Shown piece after piece: positions 45,069 to 56,494 of a DNA stretch of 64,000 nucleotides. The stretch lies in NCBI GenBank assembly GCA_033032175.1, contig CM065318.1:2914001-2978000 (forward strand), written 5' to 3'. This stretch comes from Saturnia japonica (lineage: Eukaryota > Arthropoda > Insecta > Lepidoptera > Saturniidae). Numbering within the stretch: position 1 is the stretch's first letter; each line of letters begins with the position of its first letter. The notes below the pieces were generated by a model. That model had not been told where the DNA came from and searched no databases. It was given only the letters and a program-made list of their open reading frames with translations. A program made the position numbers and the translations under genes.

Positions 45069-45300
45069 TATACTAGCAACCAGCCCCGGCTTCGAACGGG
45101 TAGCAGAGTATAACTCTATTTGCTTCACGCAGCGCATGCCAATCATCATCATATTCATATTAATGAATTATACATCTAAACATTCCTCATTAATCACTCC
45201 GTCCTATGATGAAAACCGTGTGAAAATCCGTTCAGTAGTTTTTGAGTTTATTTATCGCATTCAAACAGACAGACGTGGCGGGGCGGGGGTCTTTGTTTTA
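45069..45300 (-). repeat. Common CTAG-ended lepidopteran repeat
   Basis: CTAGCAACCAGCCCCGGCTTCGAACGGGTAGCA, then AAAACCGTGTGAAAATCCGTTCAGTAGTTTTTGAG, then CAGACAGACGTGGC is a very widespread family. The CTAG tip and hairpin are Helitron-like. Confidence 0.6.
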
Positions 45301-45580
45301 TAACATAACATAACATAACATAACATACCATCATACCTGTATTCCCCGAAGGGTTAGGCAGAGGTGTACTAATGTACACACCCACAGTCCGCCGTGTATG
45401 TTTTTTAGGTCCCATGTTATAGGGGCGTGCCTATTGCCAATTATTCGGGCACAAAGTCAAACTCCCAACTGCTACTGAGAATTTGATAGAAAAACTCAAT
45501 AACACATTGCTCGACCTGGGAATCGAACAAAGGACCTCGATAATAGCAGTCGCAATTACGACCACTAGGCTAATGAGGCA
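45297..45580 (-). repeat. SINE-1 copy with (TATGT)n tail
   Basis: On the - strand: GCCTCATTAGCCTAGTGGTCG (box A), TCGATTCCCAGGTCGAGCAA (box B side), body, then the tail (TATGT)n seen as (ATAAC)n at 45297-45327. The long pentamer tail shows the SINE's 3' end. Confidence 0.8.
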
Positions 45581-45733
45581 CCTTATTATTTAGTTTAGTT
45601 TTATGGTTTTATGATATAGTATTTTAGCGGAAGTGAGGAATAGAGTGTAAAGTTCCTCATCCGCCATTAGAAAAGGGAGGATCCTTCGACCAGACGGGTG
45701 TTATGTCTGGCGAGCAGCTGCCCGTCGGTTTAT

Positions 45734-46030
45734 TTTTTTTTTTAGATCTGTCTACACTGTTAGCCTTAGGGGCCCTGAAGCCCTGCGGCTTTTACAGCTT
45801 CACCGGACTTGGGGCGAGCGCAGAGGGCACTCATCCGCGAAAGTTGTTTGGACGACTCGCGCGAGGGTGCCAGAGTGGCCGGACCTCGGCTCGGGCGGTC
45901 GTCACGCATGCAAATAGGTCGTGATCTAACTGAATCCCTACTGCTACGATTCGAGCTAACTAATATATACTCATAGGCATGTTCCCTTCCTCCTGGGAGG
46001 AAAAAAGGAATCATGTGTATGTGTATTTAG
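45734..46030 (-). repeat. Retroposon D copy
   Basis: The T-run at 45731-45743 is followed by GATCTGTCTACACTGTTAGCC, GGGGCGAGCGCAGAGGGCACTC, GTGGCCGGACCTCGGCTCGGG and CCTCCTGGGAGGAAAAAAGGAA. It is GC-rich for this window. Confidence 0.75.
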
Positions 46031-47771
46031 TAATCGTGCTGTCGGGTTCTTATATATATACTCAATTGTTCGGTTAATTTCAATATCGCAATGTAGGATT
46101 TTAGTTGTGGCGGAGATGTCGCTATGTGTAGGATGCGTCAGTTGTGGCGAGAGATGTCGCTACATCACTCACCTCCGAGATATGAGGTCGATAGCAGGTT
46201 GAGTCGTCCATACATCTAGTGATGCTTGCCTGGCCAGTGGAATGTTCCAGTAAGTCGGAACTGTTTAAGACTTTTATATATCCAGGATTAGCATTAGTTT
46301 TCATCTACAGCGGGGAACAGAAGCTTAAAAATTACATTTGAATCATTAATTTTGATGAAGAATTAGGCTACTAAAAACACATTTAAAAAATAATATACAG
46401 AGATTAAAGTACAGTTTAGATCTGAGTTCGTCCCAGACAACATTCTTATAAATTATATAAGTAGGTGTGCATCTGTTCCTATGAAAGCAACGAATGAAGT
46501 CGTGACGTGGTCCTTTAAATGGCATTTTGATTATTGATCTACAACGAACACGGGGAACGATAATTTGTCTGAAATGTCGGTTATTACCTTTGGCAATAGG
46601 TCTTATGTTTACATGGTTAGTTTGTCGTGTGTTTTGAAATACAATTTCAAGATAATGTGTCCTTTGGTATTATTAGGAAGTTGTTAAGCTAGTCACTTAA
46701 ACTTTGATTTAAGTATCGTAGTTATGGCTCTACCTGTATTCTAAGTCTACCATCCAAAAACATTTTCTCAATATTCTTATTTTGATATTCAGTAGGGTAT
46801 TTCGCCAGCTTCAGATTCATCGACGAATTTAAGGGATTGTTTAAGGGGTCTAGACCCCCTCCCTTAGTTTATGCCGTAACGCTTATGATCGCTAAATATC
46901 CACTTTTTATATTTTTGGAGAAAATTTATTAGTGTTTAATTTTATTACCGTATAGATATTTGCTTGTTTATCATGTAAAGTCACGGGCAAATATTAGTTT
47001 TACTTAGTGCATATTAGGATCCCTCGTGTAAAAGCTATTAAGATGCGTTTGAAAGTCACAGGAACAATAATTAATTATTAATGGCGTTCTATGAGTAATA
47101 ACGCTTTAGTGAAAATAGTTTTTCTAAAAACATAATATTAAATTGCCGCCGGGGTTGATACCTTGGTTTACCCCCTAGGTCTGAGTCTGTATACCGCCTA
47201 CAGATGGGGTTAGCTTAGATTTCTTGGATGTTAACCATGTTCGAAACACCGGTTAAAAGGAATCACCTCGAGACAATACTTGAACAGTGAACACCTTTTG
47301 CTCTAATATGCTTTACTTAAATGCATTAATTTCTATAAAAAACGGGTTATTGTCATCGGATTGTCCATTTTATTTTTCCACCCATGATGTTTTAATGTCT
47401 ACTATATTGTTGTTCAGTTATAATTGTTTTTCAACAATTTCTGAAACCGTTTTGGACTGGATACAACAAATTTTTTTTTGTTTTACCGAAGCATGTTTTT
47501 ACGCCACGTTGATTACAATTTTACAAAAAGAACAGTGACGAATTATGTTTTTTAATATTTTTACTTATGTTTAGGAAGTTTTTTTTTTTAATTTAAAATT
47601 TTATATTAAGCACGTATTCGTGTAAAGCCTTTTCCCCATCGGCACCAATGGGATATTGTTATAAATGTAGGAAAAAGTTTTATAGAATTTACAATGTAAC
47701 TCACTTCAATATTATTATAGCTTACTGTTAGCAATTATTCAAATGAACTGAAAAATGCAATTTTCTCACAG
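46031..47771. other. Unassigned DNA
   Basis: A repeated phrase AGATGTCGCTA occurs at 46114 and 46147. The 14-bp perfect palindrome GGGGTCTAGACCCC lies at 46845-46858. An 83-codon frame at 47287-47538 looks AT-driven. No gene is supported. Confidence 0.3.
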
Positions 47772-48010
47772 ATTTTTAACCAACTTCAACAAAAGTCGGT
47801 TACTCAATTCGAATGTATTTTTGTTATGGATGTTATGACATCAACTTCCATGTTTAAGAACCGAATTGCATGATTCTTTTTTTGTTGCATAGGGGATACT
47901 TCAAAGGTGGACTACCTTTTAATTTCATCTTTGGATTTTGAAGATACACAAGGGAACTCTTCAAAATGTTTGAAGTTAGTATTTCTTTTTTGTTAAAAAT
48001 AGTCTTGTTT
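47772..48010 (+). repeat. Common 'AACCGACTTCAAAAAAG'-type repeat
   Basis: AACCAACTTCAACAAAAGTCGGTTACTCAATTCG, GCATGATTCTTTTTTTGTTGCAT and the spacing between them match a familiar lepidopteran dispersed repeat. Single copy here, so the call rests on general knowledge. Confidence 0.45.
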
Positions 48011-48547
48011 TAATATCGTAACAAATATTGTACATTATTGGAGCCAGTAAAATGCGTCAATAATGCATTTGCCTACAGATTTTCAGATTGCTTGACCTCC
48101 ATGGTTCCTGCTCCACTCCCTAGAGTATAGTTTTTCGTTCTTTATTTTCTTTTGTGCATAAATCATAATACCTATATAGAGAAAATGATATGTCTATTTT
48201 ACATATTTAACGGTTAAATCAATATTTGTACAAAAAAGAAAACATTCGGAAATATTTTTCTTATTTTGCGTTACAAGGACCCGTAGTGCACAGTGATGTA
48301 AACTAATTTTTATTACATGACGCACTTATATAGGTAGACACGTGCCTTCGCGCCACTGCATCGTGCCTGCGTCATATTAATAAAATATATATTTCTTTAA
48401 AGTATATTGAAACACAATTTCACAAACGGTCGTTTAATTCCAAACCAAGCAAATCGTGTATTCTGGTAAGTAAGCTGATATGCATACACATATAAATATT
48501 TAACACTCAGACACACAACCGACAATTATCCTCATCACACAAACATG

Positions 48548-48790
48548 AAGCAATTATGGCTCAGTTGAGTCGATAGACATGAGTTCGAATCTCTGCAATG
48601 AGCCTGAGTTTTCGGTGAAGGAAAACATCGTGATGAAATCATAACATTGTGGCAGGGTTTTGACTAATGCGCTTCTGGTTAGCTACCACCATCACGTTCA
48701 GAATCCGTCGTCAAGCACCGATAGGTGAGTTCTCGCAGCTGCATTTGAGAGCCAGTTCCCCCACATTGTCAATTAACATTGCTGAAAGCA
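48548..48790 (+). repeat. SINE-2 copy, near complete
   Basis: TATGGCTCAGTTGAGTCG (box A side) and GAGTTCGAATCTC (box B) are followed by TTTTCGGTGAAGGAAAACATCGTGATGAAA, CATTGTGG and CTAGCTACCACC-type sequence. Confidence 0.75.
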
Positions 48791-48837
48791 AAGCCTAAAT
48801 GGAATTTTATAAAAATATTTTTTTATAGAAGAATTTT

Positions 48838-49125
48838 TGGGAAGGGGGGTTCAAAGGGTGGTAGGGTACAGAGTAATTAATTTCTTTGGAAATTTATCTC
48901 TACTTGGGGCAGTCTTACTGGTGATATACATTCACCCTACAGAGGATCGCAGCCAAATAACCTAGTGTTGTGTTCCTGCGATCAATAGAGTTTTCAGAGT
49001 TCTTTGGGATAGGGGGGTTCAAGTCCGGCAACACCCTTGTCCACCCGTCCATAGGCTACGGTAGCCGCTTACCATTAGGTGGGCCGTATGCTTGTTTGCA
49101 ACTTTGTGGTATATAAAAAAAAGTG
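48838..49125 (+). repeat. Dispersed repeat L, unbroken copy
   Basis: GGGGGGTTCAAAGGG, GAAATTTATCTCTACTTGGGGCAG, CCCTACAGAGGATCGCAGCCAAATAACC, GTTGTGTTCCTGCG and CGCTTACCATTAGGTGGGCCGTATGC run in order. It is the reference copy for this window. Confidence 0.75.
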
Positions 49126-49269
49126 ATGTACGAGAATCAAACCCGAAACATGTGAGATTGCTGTACCTACTGAAATAATATAAATGATATACATGAAAAG
49201 GTAGTTGAGTACAATCGTATTGACTTTTAACAGTTGTTATACATCTATAGGTAGCAATATTATTTATAT

Positions 49270-49632
49270 ATTAATACGTGACGCAAAAGCATTCTACCCC
49301 TTTTTAAGCGTATTGCGTGCACAGAAGACTGTGAGATTTGGCATGGTTAAAATTTATATGGAGAAGGAGTGCAGAAAGCTAAAACTTATAAATATATAAT
49401 ATCTGTTACTAATATATTAAATAAAATAAATTAATACTGCGAATCGTAACAGGACAAGCGCCATTGAACTTGGACCCCCCAAAATATTGTCATTGTCACT
49501 CAACGAAAAGTGACAGCAAGTGATGTAGATAATACTCATTCTTTTGATTCATGAATACTGCAAATGTCAAACAGAAAATAGTCTATGATCAAAAAGTCGC
49601 TGATCGAATTTCGACCTTGGGGCGATTGCTAG
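49270..49632 (+). repeat. Dispersed repeat family E (CTAG-ended)
   Basis: From ACGTGACGCAAAAGCATTC to CGACCTTGGGGCGATTGCTAG. A truncated Helitron A begins directly after the CTAG. Confidence 0.65.
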
Positions 49633-49891
49633 TAAAGAGGAAAGATTTGATTTTTTGTTTGTTTATAATGGGTAAACTCAAAAACTACTGGACCGATTTT
49701 AAAAATACTTTCACCGATATAAAGGTACAGTATCAGCGAGTAAAATAGGCTATGTTGTATTTTGAGCAATTAATTTATTCCTCATAAATATGTCGATAGT
49801 TTTACACGAAGTATAAAAAATTGCCTACACGGGTGCGTTGTCGATTTTTGTCGTATAAATTAACACGGGTGAAACCGTGGGGCACAGCTAG
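49633..49891 (+). mobile_element. Helitron A short form, 5' tip missing
   Basis: TAAAGAGGAAAGATTTGATTTTTTG to GGGTGAAACCGTGGGGCACAGCTAG then T, near-identical to 17337-17592. The first 15 bases (TCTATACTAATATTA) are absent where it abuts family E. Confidence 0.8.
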
Positions 49892-50639
49892 TGTGTTATA
49901 TATGAGAAGCTAGGCATAACCAAAGTTCTTCATAAATTATTCTTCAATAAATATGCAAATTCATCCAGTTTTTGAGAAGGAAACTGGGGAAAAACTAAGT
50001 TATTATATTATCTTTTTTACATAGATACGAGCTGCAGTTGTCTCCCTCACGTTCTATTCGGTCGTCCAAATATAATGCGACAGCAAAATACATTTCTGTT
50101 AAAACCGGTTCTTGAGATGTCTTGCAGAACGTCCTTTCCTCTTAAAATACATATGTACGAAAAATAAAACTAGATCTGCTCTCAATTGTTTTAATTAACC
50201 GACCGCCACATTTACAATATCTTAAGTATCACACATATTAGTATTTTTTCCTGATTAGTCAGGCTAAGACAAACTTTAGCCTCGATGCAACACTACGACA
50301 ATTAATATAATTTATTAAGAGTTGACAAATTGACAATAGAGTATGGGACCTGTTGTCACCTAGATTACAATTTTGTTTTTCTATGTACTGTCTATACGTA
50401 AGTAGTTCAAAGACTATGTTCGTCGACTATGAATAGCGAATGTATGAGAAGTGGGAACCAGAAATGAACTTTTATCTTTGTTTTAAATTTAAACTATGAG
50501 ATACTGAATAAAATTAATTTAATTGGAGAAAGTTACTTCACGGCTTTGTTTATTTATGTTTTAAAATCTTATTGATTTTGACGTGACAACGTCTTATAAT
50601 TCGATGGAGCCGGCTGCTCTCACGAAAAAAACATGACTA

Positions 50640-50880
50640 ATGCGGCGTTACCTCGCTATGAGGCGTTCCATTTAAGGCTTGAAGTGCAAGCGAGAGCGCG
50701 GAACGAGCGACAAAGAGGCACAATCGGCCTCCGCGTTTGGCAGCGTTCGACATCTGTCTCTCTCCTACTTGAGTGAGCGATGCGTCCGCGTGGACAGCTG
50801 CTATACAATAATACATTTACATGTTTTCGTCAAGTATGAAGTGCAGTGAAAAGTGAATGTGGTGTCAATTGTTTATAACA
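50640..50880 (+). promoter_or_regulatory. CpG-rich promoter-like region
   Basis: 50650-50795 is a strong CpG cluster (GAGAGCGCGGAACGAGCGAC, CCTCCGCGTTTGGCAGCG, GATGCGTCCGCG). TATACAA at 50802 lies 30 bp before a TCAAGT at 50830-50835. The text after that (GTGCAGTGAAAAGTGAATGTGGTGTC) reads like an insect 5'UTR. No coding exon was found within the next kilobase, so the first exon would be non-coding. Confidence 0.4.
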
Positions 50881-51077
50881 AAGATAATTGCGGCGATAAA
50901 AGTAATGATTCTTTCGATATTATTTGAAAAATGATACCATTCCATCAGTATTTTCTTATGACGTTGTCACGTTCAACTATAGTCAGTAAACCGCTTTTAC
51001 AGACAACCGATTTTTTTTTTTTTCAATTATAAATGAAAATATTACAATTCCGGAACGGTAGGACTGTTTTGCCCGAC

Positions 51078-51170
51078 TGGGTCGCGACCACCATGCATGT
51101 GGTGAATACTCTGTCATAGTAAGTTGTTTTTGCGTGTCGCGTTTCGGAATCAGCCTGTGTATATCCAGTT
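51078..51170. repeat. Dispersed repeat family O
   Basis: GGTCGCGACCACCATGCATGTGGTGAATA to CGCGTTTCGGAATCAGCCTGTGTATATCCAG. Confidence 0.5.
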
Positions 51171-51239
51171 CTATTAATGATCTTTCGGTGGTCGCCGTCG
51201 TGCTTTATCAGGAACAGTACAGTCAATTTGCCGAGCAAC

Positions 51240-52660
51240 TATGAAAAAACAAGAAATATTAACTATAATTCGAATATAATCTGATTTTATTATACTAAAG
51301 TATGGAATCCATCATCCATTGTATTCGTGGTCGAGCTTTCTTTGTGAGTTTAGACCAGTGCTCACATGTTTATATTCAGGCACCACTTGAGAAATTATAA
51401 AAAAGTTTGTTTGCGATAGATACCACACATATATTTGTGTGTAGTAGTGACTACCGCTTTCGCGAAATAAAAATATGGTACGGTTTCTGTGAACTTTTAA
51501 TTTTTCTCGTTGAATTTTGCTTCTTTTTTTTAAAATAAAAATAGATGAAACCAAATATTATAACCGTGCACTCGCAAACGTGTGGATAGCGACGTTTGGC
51601 TTGCATGTTTTACCAATCGTTTCTTGAGGTTTGGTGGCAAGTGGCAAGCGTGTAGATCGGGCATAAAAAGCGGGGTGCGGGCGGTAAAATTAATGTAAAA
51701 TTTATAAAAATTACGTAGGGTCATTGCTTATTAAAGATAAACCCCTGACCGTAGACGGAATATCAAATTATTGTTCAGTATTAAAATTCTTTACATAGAA
51801 CCTTAATTCGGTTAGCGCTATGTGACTTACTAAAAGTAGAATTAACAGTGAATTTGTTCACACGTATACAAATTAAGGCTTGCGGTCACAAACATCTTTA
51901 TGTCCGAGGAACTAAAGATTAAATTAGCGTTTTTTCAAGTATCATATGAATATGTCTTTCTAATTGTAGTTGTTATAATTACTATGTAATAAAGTTAGTC
52001 CATTGTATCCGTTGCTGTGGTAACGTTTGCTTTCATTCTAGAAGCCTAGGTAGAAACCATTGTGAATTTATGTCTTAAGAACATAGATTAATTATATCCG
52101 CGTTGTTGTAGCGCAAACTACAACCTATAATTAATCTATGCGTATGAAGTTTTGCATCAAAATTGTTGGGCTATTTATAAACAAAAGTATATAATTTTGT
52201 AATAATCATACGATGTGTCCTGTCGATTATTCTGTGATTCTCTATAAATAAAAAAGGCTTTAAGAATCCTACAGAAAAATAAATGTTCATCTTAGGGAGC
52301 GATTCGATAGTTGGACAAGAACTGAGAGTGACATTTGAAGAACGCGCGAGAAAGAAGAAAGATATAACGTAAAGAGAAGGAGAAAGAGAGATATAGATTG
52401 CATTTAAAGAATTTTCATTTCTATCATGTGTATGTACTGCACGAGTAATTTTTTTGTAATAACTCACTATCTTTCTAATGTTACAGATTATAATTTTTTT
52501 TATATTCTGTATCTATGAATTACCTACGCTGAAACTACAGAGACACTTAACTACTCGAAACGTAAATAGTTGATATTAAAATATCAAGAAATTACGTATT
52601 AAAGGCATAGGGACGAGCCGCTCTGTGAACTAGTGCAAAAAAAATTAATTAATTAATTAG
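51240..52660. other. Unassigned DNA
   Basis: Contains the partner (52305-52400) of the low-copy repeat at 4280. A GC-richer strip at 51580-51690 has no recognisable exon. Confidence 0.3.
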
Positions 52661-52662
52661 AT

Positions 52663-53395
52663 ACGTCAGCTACTGCTGCTGATCGTGCTCGTTTTTTGGC
52701 CGTGAACACTTGGGAATCGAGTTTATGGCTACACGCTCTCCCTTCTGCAAACATGGGTACACTTTTAGATCCTGCGATGCTTAGAACTGCTGCCTGTTTG
52801 AGGCTGGGGACGGTATGCTGCGTACCACATCGGTGCCGCTGCGGTCTCAACGTGGATGAACTCGGTCACCACGGACTCGTCGGAGCACCGGCCGACTTTC
52901 TCGGCATAGCTGCTTAAATGATGTCATCCGTCGGGCTCCTACCAGCGCTGGAACTGTCAGTATTTTAGAACCCACAGGTTTAATACTTGTTGATGGTAGA
53001 AGACCTGACGGTATGACTTTGGTTCCTTGTAGGATGGGCAGAGCTCTTGCCTGGGATGCAACATGTTCGATACCTTGAGTCCATCCCATCTTTCAACTAC
53101 TGCTGTGAAAGCTGGCAACGCAGCTGCTTCGGCGGAAGCCTCCAAGCGGCTCAAATACTTTAATTTACACCATTTCTATGTATGTATTTAAGCTGTTTGG
53201 GGTCGAAACAATGGGTTCATGGGGGCCGAGTGCACACGCCTTGTTAAATTAAATTGCAAACCGTTTGTTCGAATCCACTCGAGACAAAAAGGCGGGTTGT
53301 TACTTTGCCCAAAAAATCAGCATTGCCATACAACGCGGCAATGCTGCTAGTGTTTTGGGCACACCATCTAGTAGCCCCGAATTAGATCTTAATTA
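52663..53395 (+). pseudogene. Retroelement C-terminal module (HGL...RPDG...WDAT)
   Basis: Blocks in order: DRARFLAVNTWESSLWLHAL, PSANMGTLLDPAMLRTAACL, RLGTVCCVPHRCRCG, HHGL, then [53 protein letters not shown], and QRGNAASVLGT near 53370. This order is that of the C-terminal part of a reverse-transcriptase-bearing element common in insects and molluscs. The Cys/His cluster followed by RPDG...WDAT resembles the zinc finger plus PD-(D/E)XK endonuclease of R2-like elements; that is inference. At least two stops and two frame changes make it dead. The RT itself is missing. Confidence 0.65.
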
Positions 53396-54296
53396 GATTT
53401 TATTAGTATTAATTTAGTTTACATATGTAGTTAGTTAAAAATTTCATATCTATTTGTTATAATTTGTAAGTAAGTATAAGTTTGTGTGATTGCTTTATGT
53501 GATAGAATTGTGCTATAACACTCTTTTGAAAAAGGAACAATTTCTTTAGAAATTACGCAAATTGAAAATCAAAAGCTGAAACTAAACAAAAGGCTTAGAA
53601 CTAACTTGGGTATCTATCACATACCTCTAGAATTTACATATTATTTTGGTATGATTAAGCTAAGCAAAATTGTAAAGTAAAAAAGGCTTAAAATACATAA
53701 AATACCACACATTTCAATCCATATCACTAGTGGATCCATCGTCACTAAGTAAGAACAATAATGAAATTGAATTAGAATGTCATCCAAGAAAAATAAGTTA
53801 AAAAATTATTGCTTAAATCACGGGAGGTCCTAAAACTAAGTCCCGTGGTGTCAAACTGCATTTTTAACCCACGCAGTCGTTTATCCGGTCGGCTGCAACT
53901 TCTTTGGAAACATTAGCACCTCAATGGCCAAGATATCAAAGAGTAAAAGAGGTTTTTAAAAGTAAAATCTAATTTAAATGGAAATTGTGAATTAACTTTA
54001 ATATAAGATTGAAATTTTTGTAAAGCCAGAATCATCGACTCTCTAAATAAATCCCGACAAAAATATTAATGTGAAAAAGGGGCTAAGTTCGGGATGGTCA
54101 TCACCGAAAAGAGAGCTGAGATCTAACGGGTGCTAAATTACACAGTAATTCCTTTAATTATAGGTAGCTGTGGAAATATACGTTCTTCGTTTCATTTAAA
54201 AATCGTTTTGTTACTTCCTTTGTTATGGGATTTCTAACTTGCCAAGGTATCTATACAATCAATAAAATTGAAGTGTTCGTTTGTAATGTCATAGTA
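53396..54296. other. Unassigned DNA after the retroelement
   Basis: May include its 3'UTR. Nothing else recognised. Confidence 0.3.
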
Positions 54297-54620
54297 AAAG
54301 CTTTTTACTAAATGCATATAATATATGAAAGTATATACGGGACTTATAACAAAAAAAAAACATTTTTTTTAATTTTTTCTCTGTTTGTTCCGGCTAATCT
54401 TAGAAACAGTTGAACCGATTTCGACGAGACTTTCACTGGTAGATAGCTGATTTTATAAGGAGTAGCTTAGACTACTTGTATTTTAGAAAAATAATGATGG
54501 TTCCGCGCAAATAAAATAATAAGCATTTTTATCTTTAAAATAACCGGACGCGGCCGCCGTGAGTGGTGGTGGGATCACCACAATATCGATGTTCTGTAGT
54601 CTACACGAGCGGAGAAATAT
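54297..54620 (+). mobile_element. Helitron C, partial reverse-oriented copy
   Basis: AAAGCTTTTTACTAAATGCATATAATATATGAAAGTATATACGG, GTTGAACCGATTTCGACGAGAC, GATAGCTGATTTTATAAGGAGTA and GTAGTCTACACGAGCGGAG are the reverse complement of 10680-11120 in order. The CTAG tip is lost. Confidence 0.65.
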
Positions 54621-55039
54621 CTGTAAAGGAGATAAATCTATGAAAATACTGATCCGAATTTAAAACTTTTTACATTGATAGAAAGATACGTTCAGGCTCA
54701 TGGTTGAGAACTATTTTACTGTTGTCATCATAAATTGTAATTAACGTATACGAAGCCGCCGGCGGATGATAGTATTATAATATATAGTATATAATAGAGA
54801 ATAACTAGTCATTATAGTATGTTAAATGATCATGGCCGTTTGCATTAATTGTGAAACATCTCTTTTCTTGTACCTACACATTAAGTTAATTTATGTTAAG
54901 AACTTCATTGGATTTCATTTTCGATCGATATTGATTGGTATATAAATTTTCAATAAATATTTTTATTCGAGCGCTCTCGTAAACCAGCTTTTTTTAAATC
55001 TCGATGCAAGTTGTAACTGAATTCTGGATCTGTCTCCAT

Positions 55040-55265
55040 ACAAGAGCTCCAAAGAGAGGTGATATATCTTCAGAGATTTATCTCTACTTGGGACAGTTCG
55101 ACTGGTGGAATACCCCCACCCTACAGAAAACCGTAGCTAAATAACCTTCTGTTCTCTTCCTGCGGTGAGTAAGTTTTCCAGAGTTCCTTGAGGTAGGGGA
55201 GTTCAAGGTCGCCATTGCGCTATTGATACATCTAGTGGTACAAGCATCCTTAGGCTACGGTAATC
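55040..55265 (+). repeat. Dispersed repeat L
   Basis: AGAGATTTATCTCTACTTGGGACAG to TTAGGCTACGGTAATCGC. It stops where the TAA-flanked MITE begins. Confidence 0.7.
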
Positions 55266-55415
55266 GCTAAGGCTGATTTTATAGTGACGCTTATGGCCAT
55301 CGCGTTAAACGCCGTCTAAAAGCCCGTGGGTGGCCCGCGCAAACTGTGTAAAAGAGTTTAGTCACTCTCAAGCGGTATGTCATCTTGTACACAAATAGGG
55401 AGACAACAACTAGCG

Positions 55416-55423
55416 GCCCGTCC
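55416..55423. other. 8-bp target duplication, left (GCCCGTCC)
   Basis: Exactly repeated at 56020-56027. Confidence 0.85.
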
Positions 55424-56019
55424 CAGTGTTGGCAAGTCAAGGAAATAAGAAGTGGCCAAACACATTGATAAAGTTGCTAAAAGTGGCCAAAAATTTGGCT
55501 TGAAAACAAATACAAGTTCATAATGTATAAACGTTTTATTTATTGATTATACGTTGATTCGACATCAAACGAACGAGGATAATAATATAATATTAATAAT
55601 ATTTTTCTCGCTTCTCAATTTGCTCATTTTCACGTGTATTCGGTAAGAAGCACGCAGATGTCTGCTTTATTAAAAAATAATCTCGTTTCTTAATAAACAA
55701 TTGAGTATATCTGGGATCATCTGATTTCTATTTAACTTTTTTTAACCGCTCTCAGGATGCTAAATAATGTATCCCCCCTTATCATTTGAGATAGAAGGAT
55801 AAAGCCGTCAGAGGCACATCATGAAATGCTGATTCTCCGCTGGCATTGTACTTGTGTGAAAACAAGTGCTATGATAAGGGAATATAAATATTGTGTAGTA
55901 TTATAAAAGTGACTAAATTTGTGGCTAAAACATTTAGCCATTAATATTTGATATTTTTGGCTAAAGCAATCTCAAGTGTTGCCAGATATAGCCACAAAAT
56001 GACCAACTTGGCATCACTG
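55424..56019. mobile_element. hAT-type MITE, 596 bp
   Basis: Ends CAGTGTTGGCAAGT and, inverted, CAGTGATGCCAAGT, with the exact 8-bp duplication GCCCGTCC. The CAGTG start and 8-bp duplication are the hAT signature. The subterminal GTGGC(C/T)A repeats (AGTGGCCAAA, TTTGTGGCTAAA, TAGCCACAAA) could be transposase-binding repeats. It encodes nothing. Confidence 0.88.
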
Positions 56020-56270
56020 GCCCGTCCAATCAGATAGGCAATGTGACGCTCTTTAACCAGTAGAGGTGCCGACCGTGTGCGGCCAGGAAGCGCTGAAGAT
56101 ACGAGCGCGGTTTACCGACAGCTCGGGTCAGACGCGTAACAACGAGAGTAGATACTACAAAATATTTGTCGCATTTACGCCCACGACGCTTGCGGCACAC
56201 CGCACGCGCCGTTTTATAAACGTGACTATAAAATCAGCCTAAGATTTGGGCTGGACGTAATCTACTTTAC

Positions 56271-56476
56271 CTCATTAGTTGTATAAAATCAAGGCCATAA
56301 TTTGCTAAAATCTCTTTAAATAACCTAATACCGCACGCACGTTGTAGTTGCATTAAATCATTTTCCCATGGAAGAGAAAGTTTAGGGAAAGGCACAACAA
56401 CCATCCGCGGCTTAAATGCGAAACGTGTAGAATTACTGTCAAAATCTAATTCACGAGCTGTCCAATCCACGTCGTT
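56271..56476 (-). CDS. Exon-like open frame with both splice signals, unknown
   Basis: On the - strand ATATTATATTTAAG (AG at 56478-56477) precedes an open 68-codon block starting NDVDWTARELDFDSNSTRF, through FKPRMVVVPFPKLSLPWEND and QLQRACGIRLFKEIL, to ...IQLM, where the sequence ATGAG meets a good donor GTAAAG at 56270-56265. Without splicing the frame stops two codons later. The peptide looks like a real globular domain. It is closely boxed in by a Helitron start at 56495 and the MITE end at 56239, so it could be part of a larger mobile element gene. I do not recognise it. Confidence 0.35.
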
Positions 56477-56494
56477 CTTAAATATAATATCTAA

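Larger units (their letters stand above)
55271..56239. mobile_element. TAA-flanked MITE (PIF/Harbinger-like), host of a hAT MITE
   Basis: GGCTGATTTTATAGTGACG at 55271-55289 is inverted at 56221-56239 with one mismatch, and each end is flanked by TAA (55268-55270, 56240-56242). TAA duplication is typical of PIF/Harbinger. The 365-bp CpG-rich interior is split by a hAT-type MITE at 55424-56019. Confidence 0.75.

Noticed and set aside
44877..45113. Hydrophobic 78-codon frame as a membrane protein
   Set aside because: T-rich DNA gives hydrophobic codons by default; no start in good context and no family.
45703..46014. Overlapping GC-rich frames on both strands
   Set aside because: Retroposon D is locally GC-rich, which opens frames on both strands. 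No protein family is evident.
49205..49399. Frame with KMVRFGMVK-like text, repeated near 768 and 24178
   Set aside because: It is family E repeat sequence translated by chance. The frame is not kept between copies.
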